NCBI RefSeq assembly: GCF_017487345.1
Contig: NZ_CP062006.1
Coordinates: 496,001 to 560,000 of the forward strand
Source: Brevundimonas pondensis
GTDB lineage: Bacteria > Pseudomonadota > Alphaproteobacteria > Caulobacterales > Caulobacteraceae
DNA length: 64,000 bases
Direction: 5' to 3'
Made by a program: the position numbers and the translations under genes. A model generated the notes under the pieces. The model worked only from the letters and a program-made list of their open reading frames with translations. It had not been told where the DNA came from and made no database searches. Positions 17,326-26,168 of the stretch are shown here, piece by piece. Within the stretch, counting starts at the first letter, position 1. The number at the start of each line of letters is the position of its first letter.

Positions 17326-18069
17326 TTACTTCGCCAGTCGGCCCTTGGCCTTGTCGGCGGCGAAGACGATGTCGGAATCGGGCTTTTTGGCTTCCAGTCC
17401 CGGGCAGTTCAGCTGCTGCAGGACGTGGCGGATGATGTTGATCCGCGCCTTCTTCTTGTTGTCGGTGGCCACGACGGTCCAGGGCGCATAGTCGGTGTGG
17501 GTGCGTTCCAGCATCTGGTCGCGGGCGGCGGAATAGGCGCTCCACCGCTTCTGGGCCTCGGCGTCCAGGGGTGAGACCTTGAAGCGTTTCAGCGGGTGGG
17601 TGGTGCGTTCTTCAAGGCGGCGTGACTGTTCGTCCTGGCTGATGTCCAGCCACAGCTTGATCAGGGTCGTGCCAGACTGGGTCAGCATCCGCTCGAAGTG
17701 CGGGGCGTCGTGCAGAAAACGCTCGTGCTGCTCGGGCGTGCAGAAGCCCATGACCGGCTCGACCCCGGCCCGGTTGTACCAGGAGCGGTTGAAGAAGACG
17801 ATTTCGCCAGCGGCGGGCAGATGGGGCGAATAACGCTGGAAATACCACTGGGTCAGCTCGCGGTCGTTCGGCTTGGGCAGGGCGACGACGCGGGTCTGGC
17901 GAGGGGCCATGAACTCGGTCATGCGCTTGATCGCACCGTCCTTGCCGGCGGCGTCGCGGCCCTCGAAGACGATGACGACTTTCAGACCCTGTTCTATGGC
18001 CCAGGCCTGGGTCTCGACCAGCTGGATCTGCAGGGCTTCCAGGGTGTCCTCGTAGTCGTTCTTGGCCAT
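17326..18069 (-). CDS. ppk2: Polyphosphate kinase 2 family protein
   Basis: The enzyme transfers phosphate between polyphosphate and nucleoside di- or monophosphates in the cytosol. Its 247 residues form one P-loop kinase domain. Walker A is FEGRDAAGKDGAIKR at residues 35-49 and the Walker B/lid region is FFNRSWYNRAGVEPV. DNKKKARINIIRHVL closes the C-terminal helix bundle. Length and motifs fit the single-domain class I group, although nucleotide preference cannot be assigned from motifs alone. It is the first gene of a pair with the repeat membrane protein. Confidence 0.93.
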   Translation of the reverse strand: MAKNDYEDTLEALQIQLVETQAWAIEQGLKVVIVFEGRDAAGKDGAIKRMTEFMAPRQTRVVALPKPNDRELTQWYFQRYSPHLPAAGEIVFFNRSWYNRAGVEPVMGFCTPEQHERFLHDAPHFERMLTQSGTTLIKLWLDISQDEQSRRLEERTTHPLKRFKVSPLDAEAQKRWSAYSAARDQMLERTHTDYAPWTVVATDNKKKARINIIRHVLQQLNCPGLEAKKPDSDIVFAADKAKGRLAK

Positions 18070-18166
18070 GAGCGCAGCGTCCTGTTGTCGCGATGGGCGA
18101 AGCTTGCGGTGAATTCACTGGCGCCGCCAGCCTTGCTGTTGTGGGTGGAACGCAAAGGAGCCCGAA

Positions 18167-19264
18167 ATGATCAATCGACGTCATGCCATGGCCGCCGGCG
18201 CCGCCGCCTCGGTGTTGCCCTCAATCGCTAGCGGCGAGCCGATGACGGGTTTCGATGCGGCCCTGGGCGCGGCCTTTGACGCGGTGAAACCGGTCGCCCT
18301 GGCCGGCGGGCTGATGACGCCGCAGGGGCTTGAATGGTCGGGCGTGCGCGGCGTTCGCCGCAGTGGACAGGACGCCTCGGCCCTGGCGGGTGATCGTTGG
18401 CACCTGGGGTCCAACACCAAGGCGATGACGGCGGCGGTCTATGCGCGGCTGGTCGAGCAGGGGCGGGCGCAGTGGGCCATGTCGCTGGCCGAGGCCTTTC
18501 CCGGCATGGCGATCGATGCAGGCTGGGAGGGCGCCAGTCTGGACGACTTCATGACCCATACGGCGGGGCTGCAGGACGAAGCGGTCATGGGCATGGCCTG
18601 GCTGATGACGGCGCGGGCCGATCCGAAATCTTTGCCCGAGCAGCGCCGGGCCATCGTCGAAAAGGCCTTGGCCGCGCCGCCGTCGGGGACAAAGGGCGTC
18701 TTTGAATACGGCAACGCCAACTATGTTCTGGTCGGCGCCGCTATCGAGGCCCTCACCGGCGGGTCGTGGGAAGAAGCGATGCAGGCCGAACTGTTCACGC
18801 CCCTGGGCCTGACCTCGGTCGGCTTCGGCGCGCCGAAGGGCGACAACGCCTGGGGCCATCGCCGCATGGGCGAGACGGCGATCGCCATGGACCCGAACGA
18901 CGACGGGTCCGACAATCCGCTGGCCCTGGGGCCGGCGGGAACGGCGCATATGACGGCGGCCGATTATGGCCGTTTCCTGCAGGTCTTCCTGACCGAGGGC
19001 GGGGGCTGGCTGAAGCCCGAGACGATACAGCGGCTGATCACGCCCGCTGAGGGGCAGGGTTACGCCTATGGCTGGATCGTCCTGTCGCCCCAGCCCTGGG
19101 CCAAGGGGCCGGCGATCGCGCACGAGGGGTCCAACACCCTGTGGCACGCCATCGCCATCCTTGATCCGGCGGGCGGTCGCGCCCTGTTCGGCCTGTCGAA
19201 CGACGGTGGACGCGGCGGTCCGGCTTGCCAGGCCCTGGCCATGGGACTTCTGCGCGCGCTGTAA
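18167..19264 (+). CDS. Secreted serine hydrolase (beta-lactamase fold), Tat-like leader
   Basis: The 365-residue protein begins MINRRHAMAAGAAAS, a short RR-containing leader resembling a Tat signal, although it lacks the full consensus. The catalytic motif is SNTK at residues 82-85. The Tyr motif is YGNANYVL, and the third box is HEGSNTLWH rather than KTG or HSG. This pattern belongs to the esterase/DD-peptidase group of the beta-lactamase superfamily. It is single-domain and shorter than the 14096 enzyme. Confidence 0.88.
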   Translation: MINRRHAMAAGAAASVLPSIASGEPMTGFDAALGAAFDAVKPVALAGGLMTPQGLEWSGVRGVRRSGQDASALAGDRWHLGSNTKAMTAAVYARLVEQGRAQWAMSLAEAFPGMAIDAGWEGASLDDFMTHTAGLQDEAVMGMAWLMTARADPKSLPEQRRAIVEKALAAPPSGTKGVFEYGNANYVLVGAAIEALTGGSWEEAMQAELFTPLGLTSVGFGAPKGDNAWGHRRMGETAIAMDPNDDGSDNPLALGPAGTAHMTAADYGRFLQVFLTEGGGWLKPETIQRLITPAEGQGYAYGWIVLSPQPWAKGPAIAHEGSNTLWHAIAILDPAGGRALFGLSNDGGRGGPACQALAMGLLRAL

Positions 19265-19490
19265 GGCGCGGATCGGCGGGCGCGGCGTTAACCGAAACGC
19301 CGTGCGACGGGATTCGCTTTACAGTTGACGGACTGTGGATAGTCGGGTGACAACATCGCCGCAGTCCGGATTTCACGTGGGGTCCAAACCCGCGTCTCGC
19401 TCCTTCGCCTGAACGAGCTTGTCCAGATGGACTGACGGACTCTCCAGCATGGAAGTCCGCCTGGCAAAGCGCGTTTACGGAGACGCTAAG

Positions 19491-19694
19491 ATGGCGACCG
19501 GCACGGTCAAGTGGTTCAACCCCACCAAGGGCTACGGCTTCATTCAGCCCGACAACGGCGGCTCGGACGTTTTCGTCCACGTCACCGCTGTTCAGAAGGC
19601 TGGCCTGCAAGGCCTCGATGAAAACGCCAAGGTCGAGTACGAGCTGGAAAACCAGCGCGGCAAGACCTCGGCTGTGGACCTCAAGGTTCTCTAA
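19491..19694 (+). CDS. Cold-shock domain protein (CspA family)
   Basis: This 67-residue single OB-fold RNA/DNA chaperone begins MATGTVKWFNPTKGYGFIQP. RNP1 is KGYGFIQ and RNP2 is VFVHVTAV. The start at 19491 follows ACGGAGACG. The 226-bp region upstream contains no gene; a long 5' leader is usual for this family and may fold to control translation with temperature. A strong terminator follows the stop, so the gene is monocistronic. Confidence 0.95.
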   Translation: MATGTVKWFNPTKGYGFIQPDNGGSDVFVHVTAVQKAGLQGLDENAKVEYELENQRGKTSAVDLKVL

Positions 19695-19726
19695 GGCCGA
19701 CGAATCCGATCAGGGTTCTGAGATTG

Positions 19727-19765
19727 AAGGGCGCGGGACCAGCCGGTTCCGCGCCTTTCTTTTTG
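19727..19765 (+). terminator. Rho-independent terminator of the cold-shock gene
   Basis: GGCGCGGGACC and GGTTCCGCGCC form a GC-rich stem closed by a short AGCC-type loop, followed by TTTCTTTTT. It lies 35 bp after the stop codon. Confidence 0.88.
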
Positions 19766-19856
19766 CGAATAGACGGGCGCTATGCTCGGGCCGCGGGCCC
19801 TCGCGACTTGAGCGCATTTGGGTAGGGCGGTCGGGCGGTCGCCGTTGAGCGCCGCG

Positions 19857-20705
19857 CTAGAACCCCAGTTCCGCCCTCAGGGCCTCGGGCGTCAGGCCGC
19901 CGGCGCGCAATTCGGCCAGGGTCACCGACTGGTCACGCTTGGCGTAGCGGCGGCCGTCGGGGCCGAGCAGCAGACGGTGGTGGCGATAGACGGGGGCGGG
20001 CCAGCCCATCAAGGTCTGGATCAGGCGCTGGATGTGCGTGGCCTCGAACAGGTCCAGGCCGCGGATGACGTGGCTGATCCCCTGCAGGGCGTCGTCATGG
20101 GCGACAGCCAGGTGATAGGCGGTCCCGGCGTCCTTGCGCGCCAGGACCACGTCGCCCGCCGTTTCGGGCCGGGCGCGGACCAGGCCGGTTTCGCCGTCGG
20201 GGCCGACGCCTTCCTCGACGAACGAAAGCGCGTTCCAGGCGTCATCGCCCAGAGCTTCGCGCGCGCGGTCCAGCGACAGCCGCCAGGCATAGGGGCGGCC
20301 CTCGGCCAGCAGGCGGGCTTCCTCCTCGGGCGCGTGCGGGCCGGGACGGACGGCCTCGGCCGGGCCGTGCGGGGCGTCGCCGATGGCGTCGAGGATCTCC
20401 TTGCGGGTGCGGAAGCAGCGGTAGAGCAGCCCTCGCGCATTCAGGGCGTCGATGACGGCGGCGTAGTCGGTCAGATGGGCGGACTGGCGCCGCACCGGCG
20501 TCTCCCAGTCGAGGCCGAGCCAGGCCAGATCTTCGTAGATGGCGTCTTCGAACTCGGGCTTGCAGCGGGTCGGGTCGATGTCCTCGATGCGCAGGACGAA
20601 GCGCCCGCCGACTTCGCGCGCCGCGGTCCAGGCGGTCAGGGCCGAGAAGGCGTGGCCCCGGTGCAGGCGGCCGGTGGGCGAGGGGGCGAAGCGGGTGGCG
20701 AACAT
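19857..20705 (-). CDS. gluQ: Glutamyl-queuosine tRNA(Asp) synthetase
   Basis: This is a truncated glutamyl-tRNA synthetase paralogue that attaches glutamate to queuosine in tRNA-Asp. Its 282 residues hold only the catalytic core, with the HIGH-type motif FAPSPTGRLHRGHA and a KMSKS-type motif degraded to KRDQS. The anticodon-binding domain is absent, as expected for GluQRS. The zinc-binding cysteines seen in the enterobacterial enzyme are mostly missing; only one Cys remains (YRCFRTRKEI). Its neighbours give no further hint. Confidence 0.92.
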   Translation of the reverse strand: MFATRFAPSPTGRLHRGHAFSALTAWTAAREVGGRFVLRIEDIDPTRCKPEFEDAIYEDLAWLGLDWETPVRRQSAHLTDYAAVIDALNARGLLYRCFRTRKEILDAIGDAPHGPAEAVRPGPHAPEEEARLLAEGRPYAWRLSLDRAREALGDDAWNALSFVEEGVGPDGETGLVRARPETAGDVVLARKDAGTAYHLAVAHDDALQGISHVIRGLDLFEATHIQRLIQTLMGWPAPVYRHHRLLLGPDGRRYAKRDQSVTLAELRAGGLTPEALRAELGF

Positions 20706-20714
20706 GGGCCTAGC

Positions 20715-20831
20715 CTAGAGCATTTTCGCTTCTGACTGATTCAGTCAGAATCCAGAAAATGCTCCAGAATTATGCTGGAGCAAAATCTGAGCCCTGACTG
20801 ACTGCGTCAGTCAGAACCGATTTTGCTCTAG
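20715..20831. repeat. Intergenic repeat made of two nested hairpins
   Basis: The element is bounded by CTAGAGCATTTTCG and CGATTTTGCTCTAG. Hairpin 1 pairs GAGCATTTTC with GAAAATGCTC around an inner TTCTGACTGATTCAGTCAGAA. Hairpin 2 pairs GAGCAAAATC with GATTTTGCTC around TGACTGACTGCGTCAGTCA. Both inner stems use the same CTGACTGA-type sequence. It lies between the divergent gluQ and alkA-like genes and has no coding potential. It looks like a dispersed palindromic element. Confidence 0.8.
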
Positions 20832-20906
20832 CGGTTTCCGGCCGTGGTCAGAATGGGGGACGGGCGCCCTCTTTCCCGATGGCTTCGCCTCGGCCTAGCA
20901 TGAGGC

Positions 20907-21563
20907 ATGGCCAGCGCACCGTCTTCATCCTCTATCGCCGCCGCCCGCGAGGCCCTGGCCGCCGCCGATCCGGCGCTGGCGCGGGCGCACGCCTCGACCC
21001 CCGTGTTCGAATGGCGGCTGCGGCCCGGCGGCTATGAGGGGCTGTTTCGCATGATCGTCGAGCAGCAGGTCTCTGTCGCCGCCGCCGCCTCGATCTGGAA
21101 ACGGACCGTCGAGGGACTGGGCGGCGTGGTGTCGCCGGACGCCGTGCTGGCGCTGGATGTGGAGACGCTGCGAACCTTTGGCCTGTCGGGACAGAAGGCG
21201 AAATACGGCCATGAGATCGCCCGCGCCCACACCGAGGGCCGCATCGACTTCGATCATCTGGAGCGGTTGGACGACGCCGAGGCCATAGCGGCGCTGACAG
21301 CCATCAAGGGCGTGGGCAAGTGGACGGCCGAGACCTTCCTGATGTTCTGCGAGGGGCGCCTCGACGTCTTTCCCGGCGGTGACGTGGCCCTGCAGGAGGC
21401 GATGCGCTGGGCGGACGCCGCCGAGGACCGGCCCAATGAGAAGCAGGCCTATGCCCGGGCGGAAATCTGGCGGCCGCATCGCGGGGTGGCGGCGCATCTG
21501 CTCTGGGGATGGTATGGAGGGGTCAAGCGTGGCGATATCGCGCTGGAGGACCCGCCGACTTGA
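20907..21563 (+). CDS. DNA-3-methyladenine glycosylase II-like (AlkA family)
   Basis: This base-excision enzyme removes alkylated purines. Its 218 residues cover the helix-hairpin-helix glycosylase core: a helix MIVEQQVSVAAAASIWKR, the HhH segment LTAIKGVGKWTAETFLMF and the catalytic Asp region DVFPGGDVALQEAM. The N-terminal TBP-like domain of E. coli AlkA is absent, as in many short homologues. The stop codon overlaps the TTG start of the following TRIC gene. Confidence 0.9.
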   Translation: MASAPSSSSIAAAREALAAADPALARAHASTPVFEWRLRPGGYEGLFRMIVEQQVSVAAAASIWKRTVEGLGGVVSPDAVLALDVETLRTFGLSGQKAKYGHEIARAHTEGRIDFDHLERLDDAEAIAALTAIKGVGKWTAETFLMFCEGRLDVFPGGDVALQEAMRWADAAEDRPNEKQAYARAEIWRPHRGVAAHLLWGWYGGVKRGDIALEDPPT

Positions 21564-22210
21564 CCCCGCTGATTGACGCCGACCTGACCCGCCCCGAGAC
21601 GGTCCTGCCGCTTCTGGACTTCGCCGGCGTGGCCGTCTTCGCCGCGACCGGCGCCCTGGCCGCCGCGCGCGAGAAGCACGATCTGGTGACCTTCGCCTTC
21701 TTCGGGGCCATCACCGGGGTCGGAGGCGGGACGCTGCGCGACCTGCTGATCGGGGCGCCGGTCTTCTGGGTGCAGGACTGGCGCTACATCGCCGTCTGCG
21801 TGGCGGCGGCGACGGCCTTCTGGATGCTGGGGGCCAGGACCTGGCGTTTCCGGGCATTGCTGTGGCTGGATGCGGTGGGTCTGGCGGCCTATGGCGTCAT
21901 GGGGGCGGCCAAGGCGGCCTCCTATGGCGTGGCGCCCCTGATCTGCGTGGTCATGGGGGTGCTGACGGCCTGTTTCGGCGGGGTGGTGCGCGATGTCCTG
22001 GCGGGGCAGCCGTCGATCCTGCTGCGGCGCGAGCTGAACATCACCGCCGCCCTGCTGTCGGCGGGCCTGTTCGTCAGCCTGAAGGCCCTGAGCGTGCCGA
22101 CCTGGCCGGCGGTGGGCGTGGCGGTTGCGGCGGGCTTTGGCCTGCGCGCCGGTGCCTTGAAGTGGGGCTGGAGCCTGCCGGCCTTCCCCAGCGCCCCTAC
22201 CCGAAATTGA
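21560..22210 (+). CDS. TRIC/UPF0126 family cation channel protein
   Basis: This inner-membrane protein of 216 residues has seven hydrophobic helices organised as two repeats, each with a Gly-rich loop: TGVGGGTLRDLL and ACFGGVVRDVLAG. These define the prokaryotic TRIC (YadS-like) channels. The start is TTG 21560, which shares bases with the upstream TGA stop (TTGA) and has GGAGGA 9 bases before it. Translational coupling to the glycosylase gene is therefore likely. Confidence 0.9.
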   Translation: MTPLIDADLTRPETVLPLLDFAGVAVFAATGALAAAREKHDLVTFAFFGAITGVGGGTLRDLLIGAPVFWVQDWRYIAVCVAAATAFWMLGARTWRFRALLWLDAVGLAAYGVMGAAKAASYGVAPLICVVMGVLTACFGGVVRDVLAGQPSILLRRELNITAALLSAGLFVSLKALSVPTWPAVGVAVAAGFGLRAGALKWGWSLPAFPSAPTRN

Positions 22211-22220
22211 GGACTGAGCC

Positions 22221-22619
22221 ATGACCGATGTTCCCGCCGCCTATCGCGATGCGCCGCGCTGGCCCTTCGGCGACAGCCCTGAACTGGCCGACGAACTGCT
22301 GGCCCTCATCCTCGCGGGCGGCAAGCGGGCGACCTGCTCCTCGCTGGTGGCGTGCGAGGCGGACATCATGCCGACAGTGGGCGAGGTCAGCGTCATTCTG
22401 GACGGCGCCGGCGTCCCGCGATGCGCCATCCGCACCACCGAGGTCGAGATCATGCCCTTCGAGCAGGTGAGCGAGGACTTCGCTCGCGCCGAGAGGGAAG
22501 GCGATCTGACCTATGAGTGGTGGCGCGATGCGCACGAGGCCTATTACCGCCGCGAAGGGACCTGGGCGCCGGGCATGAAGGTGGTCTGCGAACGCTTTGA
22601 ACTGGTCGAGGTCTTCTGA
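22221..22619 (+). CDS. ASCH-domain protein
   Basis: The 132-residue protein is one ASCH domain, a PUA-like beta-barrel that binds RNA or modified nucleosides. It contains the typical G-K-R-A-T stretch (LAGGKRATCSSLVACE), the middle IRTTEVEIMPFEQVSEDFA, and a W-R-x-x-H-x-x-Y motif (WWRDAHEAYY). Some members hydrolyse N4-acetylcytidine; this one is not close enough for that to be claimed by eye. It begins 10 bp after the TRIC gene. Confidence 0.85.
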   Translation: MTDVPAAYRDAPRWPFGDSPELADELLALILAGGKRATCSSLVACEADIMPTVGEVSVILDGAGVPRCAIRTTEVEIMPFEQVSEDFARAEREGDLTYEWWRDAHEAYYRREGTWAPGMKVVCERFELVEVF

Positions 22620-22758
22620 GGCGGCGTCACGAAAACGCTGCATACCGGTCATGGCGACGAGGGAGAATCGGGCGTAGGCTCTGCCTGCAAGACTAGGGAA
22701 GGAGACGTGTCCTCACTCCTGTCGCCTCGGTATCCCCCCGTATGAGCGGGAGGGCCTG

Positions 22759-23331
22759 ATGCAGGTCCTGACCCGCCCCCCGTCCGGCTTTCCGGCCCTG
22801 GTGCTGAACGCCGACTTCCGTCCTCTGTCCTATTACCCCCTGTCGATCTGGCCCTGGGAAGAAGTGGTCAAGGCCGTCTGGCAGGAGCGCGTTGATGTGG
22901 TCGCCACCTATGACAAGGTGGTGCGCAGCCCGTCGATGGAGATGCAGCTGCCCAGCGTCATCTCGCTGAAGTCCTATGTCGATCAGGACCGCAAGCCCGC
23001 CTTCACCCGCTTCAACGTCTTCCTGCGCGACGGCTTCGCCTGTCAGTATTGCGGCGAACAGGGTCTGGCTCAGGATTTGACCTTCGACCACGTCATCCCC
23101 CGCTCGCGCGGCGGACGCACCACCTGGCAGAACATCGTCGCCGCCTGCGGGCCGTGTAACCTGAGGAAGGGCGGGCGGACGCCCCAGCAGGCGGGAATGC
23201 CCCTGCTGCGCCGCACCGCCCATCAGCCCAATTCCTGGGAGTTGCAGGAAGCCGGACGCCGCTTCCCGCCCCACTATCTGCACCAGAGCTGGCTGGACTA
23301 CCTCTACTGGGACATCGAGCTGGAGCCGTAG
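22759..23331 (+). CDS. HNH endonuclease family protein
   Basis: The 190-residue protein has an N-terminal alpha/beta region (ALVLNADFRPLSYYPLSIWP) and an HNH nuclease domain. The domain has two zinc-binding Cys pairs (CQYCGE and CGPCNLRK) around the DHVIPRSRGGRTTWQN core with its catalytic His. This chromosomal HNH family is widespread in alphaproteobacteria and is not obviously part of a restriction system. No methyltransferase is adjacent. Confidence 0.9.
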   Translation: MQVLTRPPSGFPALVLNADFRPLSYYPLSIWPWEEVVKAVWQERVDVVATYDKVVRSPSMEMQLPSVISLKSYVDQDRKPAFTRFNVFLRDGFACQYCGEQGLAQDLTFDHVIPRSRGGRTTWQNIVAACGPCNLRKGGRTPQQAGMPLLRRTAHQPNSWELQEAGRRFPPHYLHQSWLDYLYWDIELEP

Positions 23332-23427
23332 GGGCAGGCTGGAGGCGCACGACACGGGATCGTTACTTCAATTGGACTCGGTATCGCCTACTTATGGTTG
23401 TGTTAATGCAACTTATAGGGGTGTTCC

Positions 23428-23763
23428 ATGATGAGGAAGTTGATCTGCGTTGCGACGGGGGCTCTGGCGATGGCGGTCACTGTGGGGGCTGCGGCGCCCA
23501 TGCCGGCGGCCATGGTCGCCACGCAGCCGTCCGATCCGGACGGCTATTATTGCTTCGGTGGCGGTTACGACAGCTGCTGGCCCATCGCCTACTCGCACGA
23601 AGTCTATTCCGATGAGACGATGACCACGCTGATCGGAAGCGGCTCTGATACCTGCAACGGCGGGCCGCATGTGACGTCGCCCTGGCTGCCGAGCGGCTAC
23701 ACGGTCAAGACGCGGATGTTCGTCTGTTCGGGCATGGGGCCCTATCTGCCGCCTGAGTGGTGA
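23428..23763 (+). CDS. Small secreted protein, DUF6289-like
   Basis: The 111-residue precursor has a signal peptide (LICVATGALAMAVTVGAAAP). The mature part is short, aromatic- and Gly-rich, with four Cys residues (YYCFGGG, DSCWP, DTCNGGP and FVCSGM) that may form two disulfides. The pattern YSDETMTTLIG resembles small secreted DUF6289-type proteins. No function is known. A terminator follows closely. Confidence 0.75.
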   Translation: MMRKLICVATGALAMAVTVGAAAPMPAAMVATQPSDPDGYYCFGGGYDSCWPIAYSHEVYSDETMTTLIGSGSDTCNGGPHVTSPWLPSGYTVKTRMFVCSGMGPYLPPEW

Positions 23764-23783
23764 CGGTCGGAAAGTCCGGTATG

Positions 23784-23811
23784 GCGGGGCGGTTCTGCGG
23801 GACCGCCCCGC
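23784..23811. terminator. Hairpin terminator between converging genes
   Basis: GCGGGGCGGT and ACCGCCCCGC pair around TCTGCGGG, followed by TTGTTGTT. It lies between the small secreted protein and the convergent M1 peptidase. Confidence 0.75.
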
Positions 23812-23832
23812 TTGTTGTTCAGAAAGGGGGGC

Positions 23833-25539
23833 TCAGCCGGCCGGCGCCTTTTGCGAGGCCTTCCAGACTTCCAGATACTCCAGCCGACGCAGCACCCTGG
23901 AGCCGGGGTCCAGCAGGATGTGGGCGCCGGCGGGGGCGGTGAAGCTGGCGCGGCCATTGATCATGGGCAGGCTGCGGGTCTGGCCGTCCACCTCGACGTC
24001 GATCGGAAGGGGGAAGGGGCGGCCGTCGCCGGTTTTCCATTCCAGGCTGACATGCTCGCCCTCGCGGGTCATGACCAGATCGGGCAGGGCGGCCTGATAG
24101 AGATAGGCGTCGAAGAACCAGTCGAGGTCGCGACCGGTCACCTGATTGACGATGGAGATGAACTCGGGCGTCGTGGCGTAACGGGGCGTGAAATTGCCGG
24201 GCTTGGGGTCGGGGCGGCCATAGACCAGGCACCGCAGGCTCTCATAGAAGGCGTCGTCGCCGATGTAGAGGCGCAGGGTGTGGGCGATCAGGGCGCCCTT
24301 GTAATAGAGGTCCAGCCCCGGCCCGGTTTCACCGTTGTAGACGGTTCCGGCGTCCTGAGGCTTGCCTGAGACCACGGGGAAGCGGTTGGACAGGGTCAGC
24401 CGCATGGTCTGAAGTTCGGACTGCATGGCGCGCTCGCCGTTCAGCCAGCGGGCGTAGAGGGGCTGCATATAGGTGCCGAAGCCCTCGTGCAGCCACATGT
24501 CGTCCCAGTCGGCGTTGGTCAGCTGATTGCCGAACCATTCGTGCGCCAGCTCGTGCTGCAGCAGCCAGTCATAGCCCTTGCCATCCAGCTTGTAGCCGTT
24601 GCCGTAGGCGTTGATGGTCTGGTGCTCCATGCCCAGGTGCGGGGTCTCGACCACGCCCATCTTCTCGTCGCCGAAGGGGAAGGGGCCGATGGTCGCCTCA
24701 TAGAAGTCGAGCTGTTTGGGGAACTCGGCGAAAAGGGCGGCGGCCTTGGCCGGATCGTCAGACGCCAAGTGCCAGAAACGCAGAGGAATGGTGTTGCCGA
24801 AGCGGCTGGGATAGTCGGCGCTCATTTCCACGAAGGGGCCGACGTTCAGGCTGATGGCATAGGTATCGGGCTGGCGTGCGGTCCAGTTCCAGGTGGTCGT
24901 GTCGTCGCCGTTGTCGGTCTTGCCGAGGAAGCGGCCGTTGGCGGGGGCCGATAGCGCGGACGGGACGGTGATGTGCAGGTCCACCCGGTCCGGCTCGCCC
25001 TGCGGATGGTCGACGCAGGGCCAGAACAGGTCGCAGCCCTCGCCCTGCACCGCGCTGGCGATCCACGGCTGGCCGTCGGGCGTGGTCGCCCAGACGAAAC
25101 CGCCGTCCCAGGGCGCGCGCTTCGCCTGATGCGGACGGCCTGAGTAGGCGATGCGGACAGAGGCGGTCTGGCCGGGCGGCAGGGCGCGCGGCAGGGGGAT
25201 GGTCAGGCGTCCCTCGGGGTTGGACCACCCCACGACCGCCTGGCCGTCCACGGTGACGGAGGCGATGGCGAACAGCGCATCCAGTTCGACGACGACGGCG
25301 TTGGCCGGAGCTGTCGCCGTGAAGTCGAGGACGGCGACGCCCTCGATCGACTGGGTCTCGGGCAGCAGCTTGAATGACAGGTCCGCCTTGTCGAAGCGCA
25401 GGGCCAGCTGATCCGGCGTGCGCGGCGTGCCGCTGGACAGGGTGAAGGGCGTCGAATCGCGGGCCGGAGCGGCTTCCTGGGCGAGCGCCGGGGCGCTGAG
25501 GAGGGCGGTGGTCAGGCAGAGGGCGGCAGTCAGGCGCAA
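23833..25539 (-). CDS. M1-family metallopeptidase, secreted
   Basis: This zinc aminopeptidase of 568 residues has a signal peptide (LCLTTALLSAPALA). A beta-sandwich N-terminal domain is followed by the thermolysin-like catalytic domain. The zinc site is HELAH at residues 329-333 (QHELAHEWFGN), with the third ligand Glu in WLHEGFGTY near 352. The exopeptidase GAMEN motif is replaced by GMEHQ at 303-307, seen in a subgroup of M1 enzymes. The helical C-terminal domain is absent and a short beta-sandwich ends the protein. It is probably a periplasmic or extracellular peptide-scavenging enzyme. Confidence 0.92.
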   Translation of the reverse strand: MRLTAALCLTTALLSAPALAQEAAPARDSTPFTLSSGTPRTPDQLALRFDKADLSFKLLPETQSIEGVAVLDFTATAPANAVVVELDALFAIASVTVDGQAVVGWSNPEGRLTIPLPRALPPGQTASVRIAYSGRPHQAKRAPWDGGFVWATTPDGQPWIASAVQGEGCDLFWPCVDHPQGEPDRVDLHITVPSALSAPANGRFLGKTDNGDDTTTWNWTARQPDTYAISLNVGPFVEMSADYPSRFGNTIPLRFWHLASDDPAKAAALFAEFPKQLDFYEATIGPFPFGDEKMGVVETPHLGMEHQTINAYGNGYKLDGKGYDWLLQHELAHEWFGNQLTNADWDDMWLHEGFGTYMQPLYARWLNGERAMQSELQTMRLTLSNRFPVVSGKPQDAGTVYNGETGPGLDLYYKGALIAHTLRLYIGDDAFYESLRCLVYGRPDPKPGNFTPRYATTPEFISIVNQVTGRDLDWFFDAYLYQAALPDLVMTREGEHVSLEWKTGDGRPFPLPIDVEVDGQTRSLPMINGRASFTAPAGAHILLDPGSRVLRRLEYLEVWKASQKAPAG

Positions 25540-25613
25540 GGCTTCGGCTCCGGCGGAATGTCGAGATGACCGTAGCGGGAGAGCGACGCACCGTCATCCT
25601 CGCGAGCGCGCAA

Positions 25614-25644
25614 AGAAAAAGGCCGGTGTTTCCACCGGCCTTTC
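25614..25644 (-). terminator. Terminator of rpmB
   Basis: AAGGCCGGTG and CACCGGCCTT pair around a three-base loop. Read on the minus strand, the stem ends in TTTTTCTTTG, 22 bases after the rpmB stop. Confidence 0.88.
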
Positions 25645-25666
25645 AAATCTTGTCAGACGACGCGGA

Positions 25667-25963
25667 TTAAGCGGCGTTCTGCTCAGCCAGCTTGGCCTTG
25701 ACCTGGCGCTTGATGCGCTGGGCGGCGACCGACAGCTTTTCGTCGCGAGCCTTGACGATGAAGGCGTCCAGGCCGCCTTTGTAGTCCAGGGTGCGCAGCG
25801 CGGCGTTCGAGATGCGCAGCGAGAAGGTTTGGCCCAGCGACTCGGAAGCCACCTTGACCGTCTTCAGCGACGGCAGGAAGCGGCGCTTGGTCTTGATGTT
25901 CGAGTGGCTCACATTGTGCCCGACAATCGGGCCAATACCCGTGAGTTCGCAACGACGCGACAT
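25667..25963 (-). CDS. rpmB: 50S ribosomal protein L28
   Basis: This ribosomal protein of 98 residues begins [20 protein letters not shown] and contains [18 protein letters not shown] and [13 protein letters not shown], all diagnostic of L28. The start is ATG 25963. The frame is open further upstream, but that extension lacks L28 homology. It is monocistronic, with its own terminator. Confidence 0.97.
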   Translation of the reverse strand: MSRRCELTGIGPIVGHNVSHSNIKTKRRFLPSLKTVKVASESLGQTFSLRISNAALRTLDYKGGLDAFIVKARDEKLSVAAQRIKRQVKAKLAEQNAA

Positions 25964-26168
25964 CTTAAGATCCTCAAGGTCACATCCGCGAGACGTGTGC
26001 GGACGCATGAAACAGGTGCACGCAGCGGGCGGACCCCTGCGAGAGAGGGGGCCGTATAGAGGAATGACTCGGAGGCCGTCAAGGCTGGAGTCGAGTCAGG
26101 GCGGGGATGAAGGCGTGGGATCGCCTTTGTTCAGCCCGCGTTCAACGACCTGCTGTATAGAGGATCGC

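Noticed and set aside
22759..23331. HNH protein as part of a restriction system
   Set aside because: No methyltransferase or specificity gene is adjacent, and the family is a common chromosomal one.
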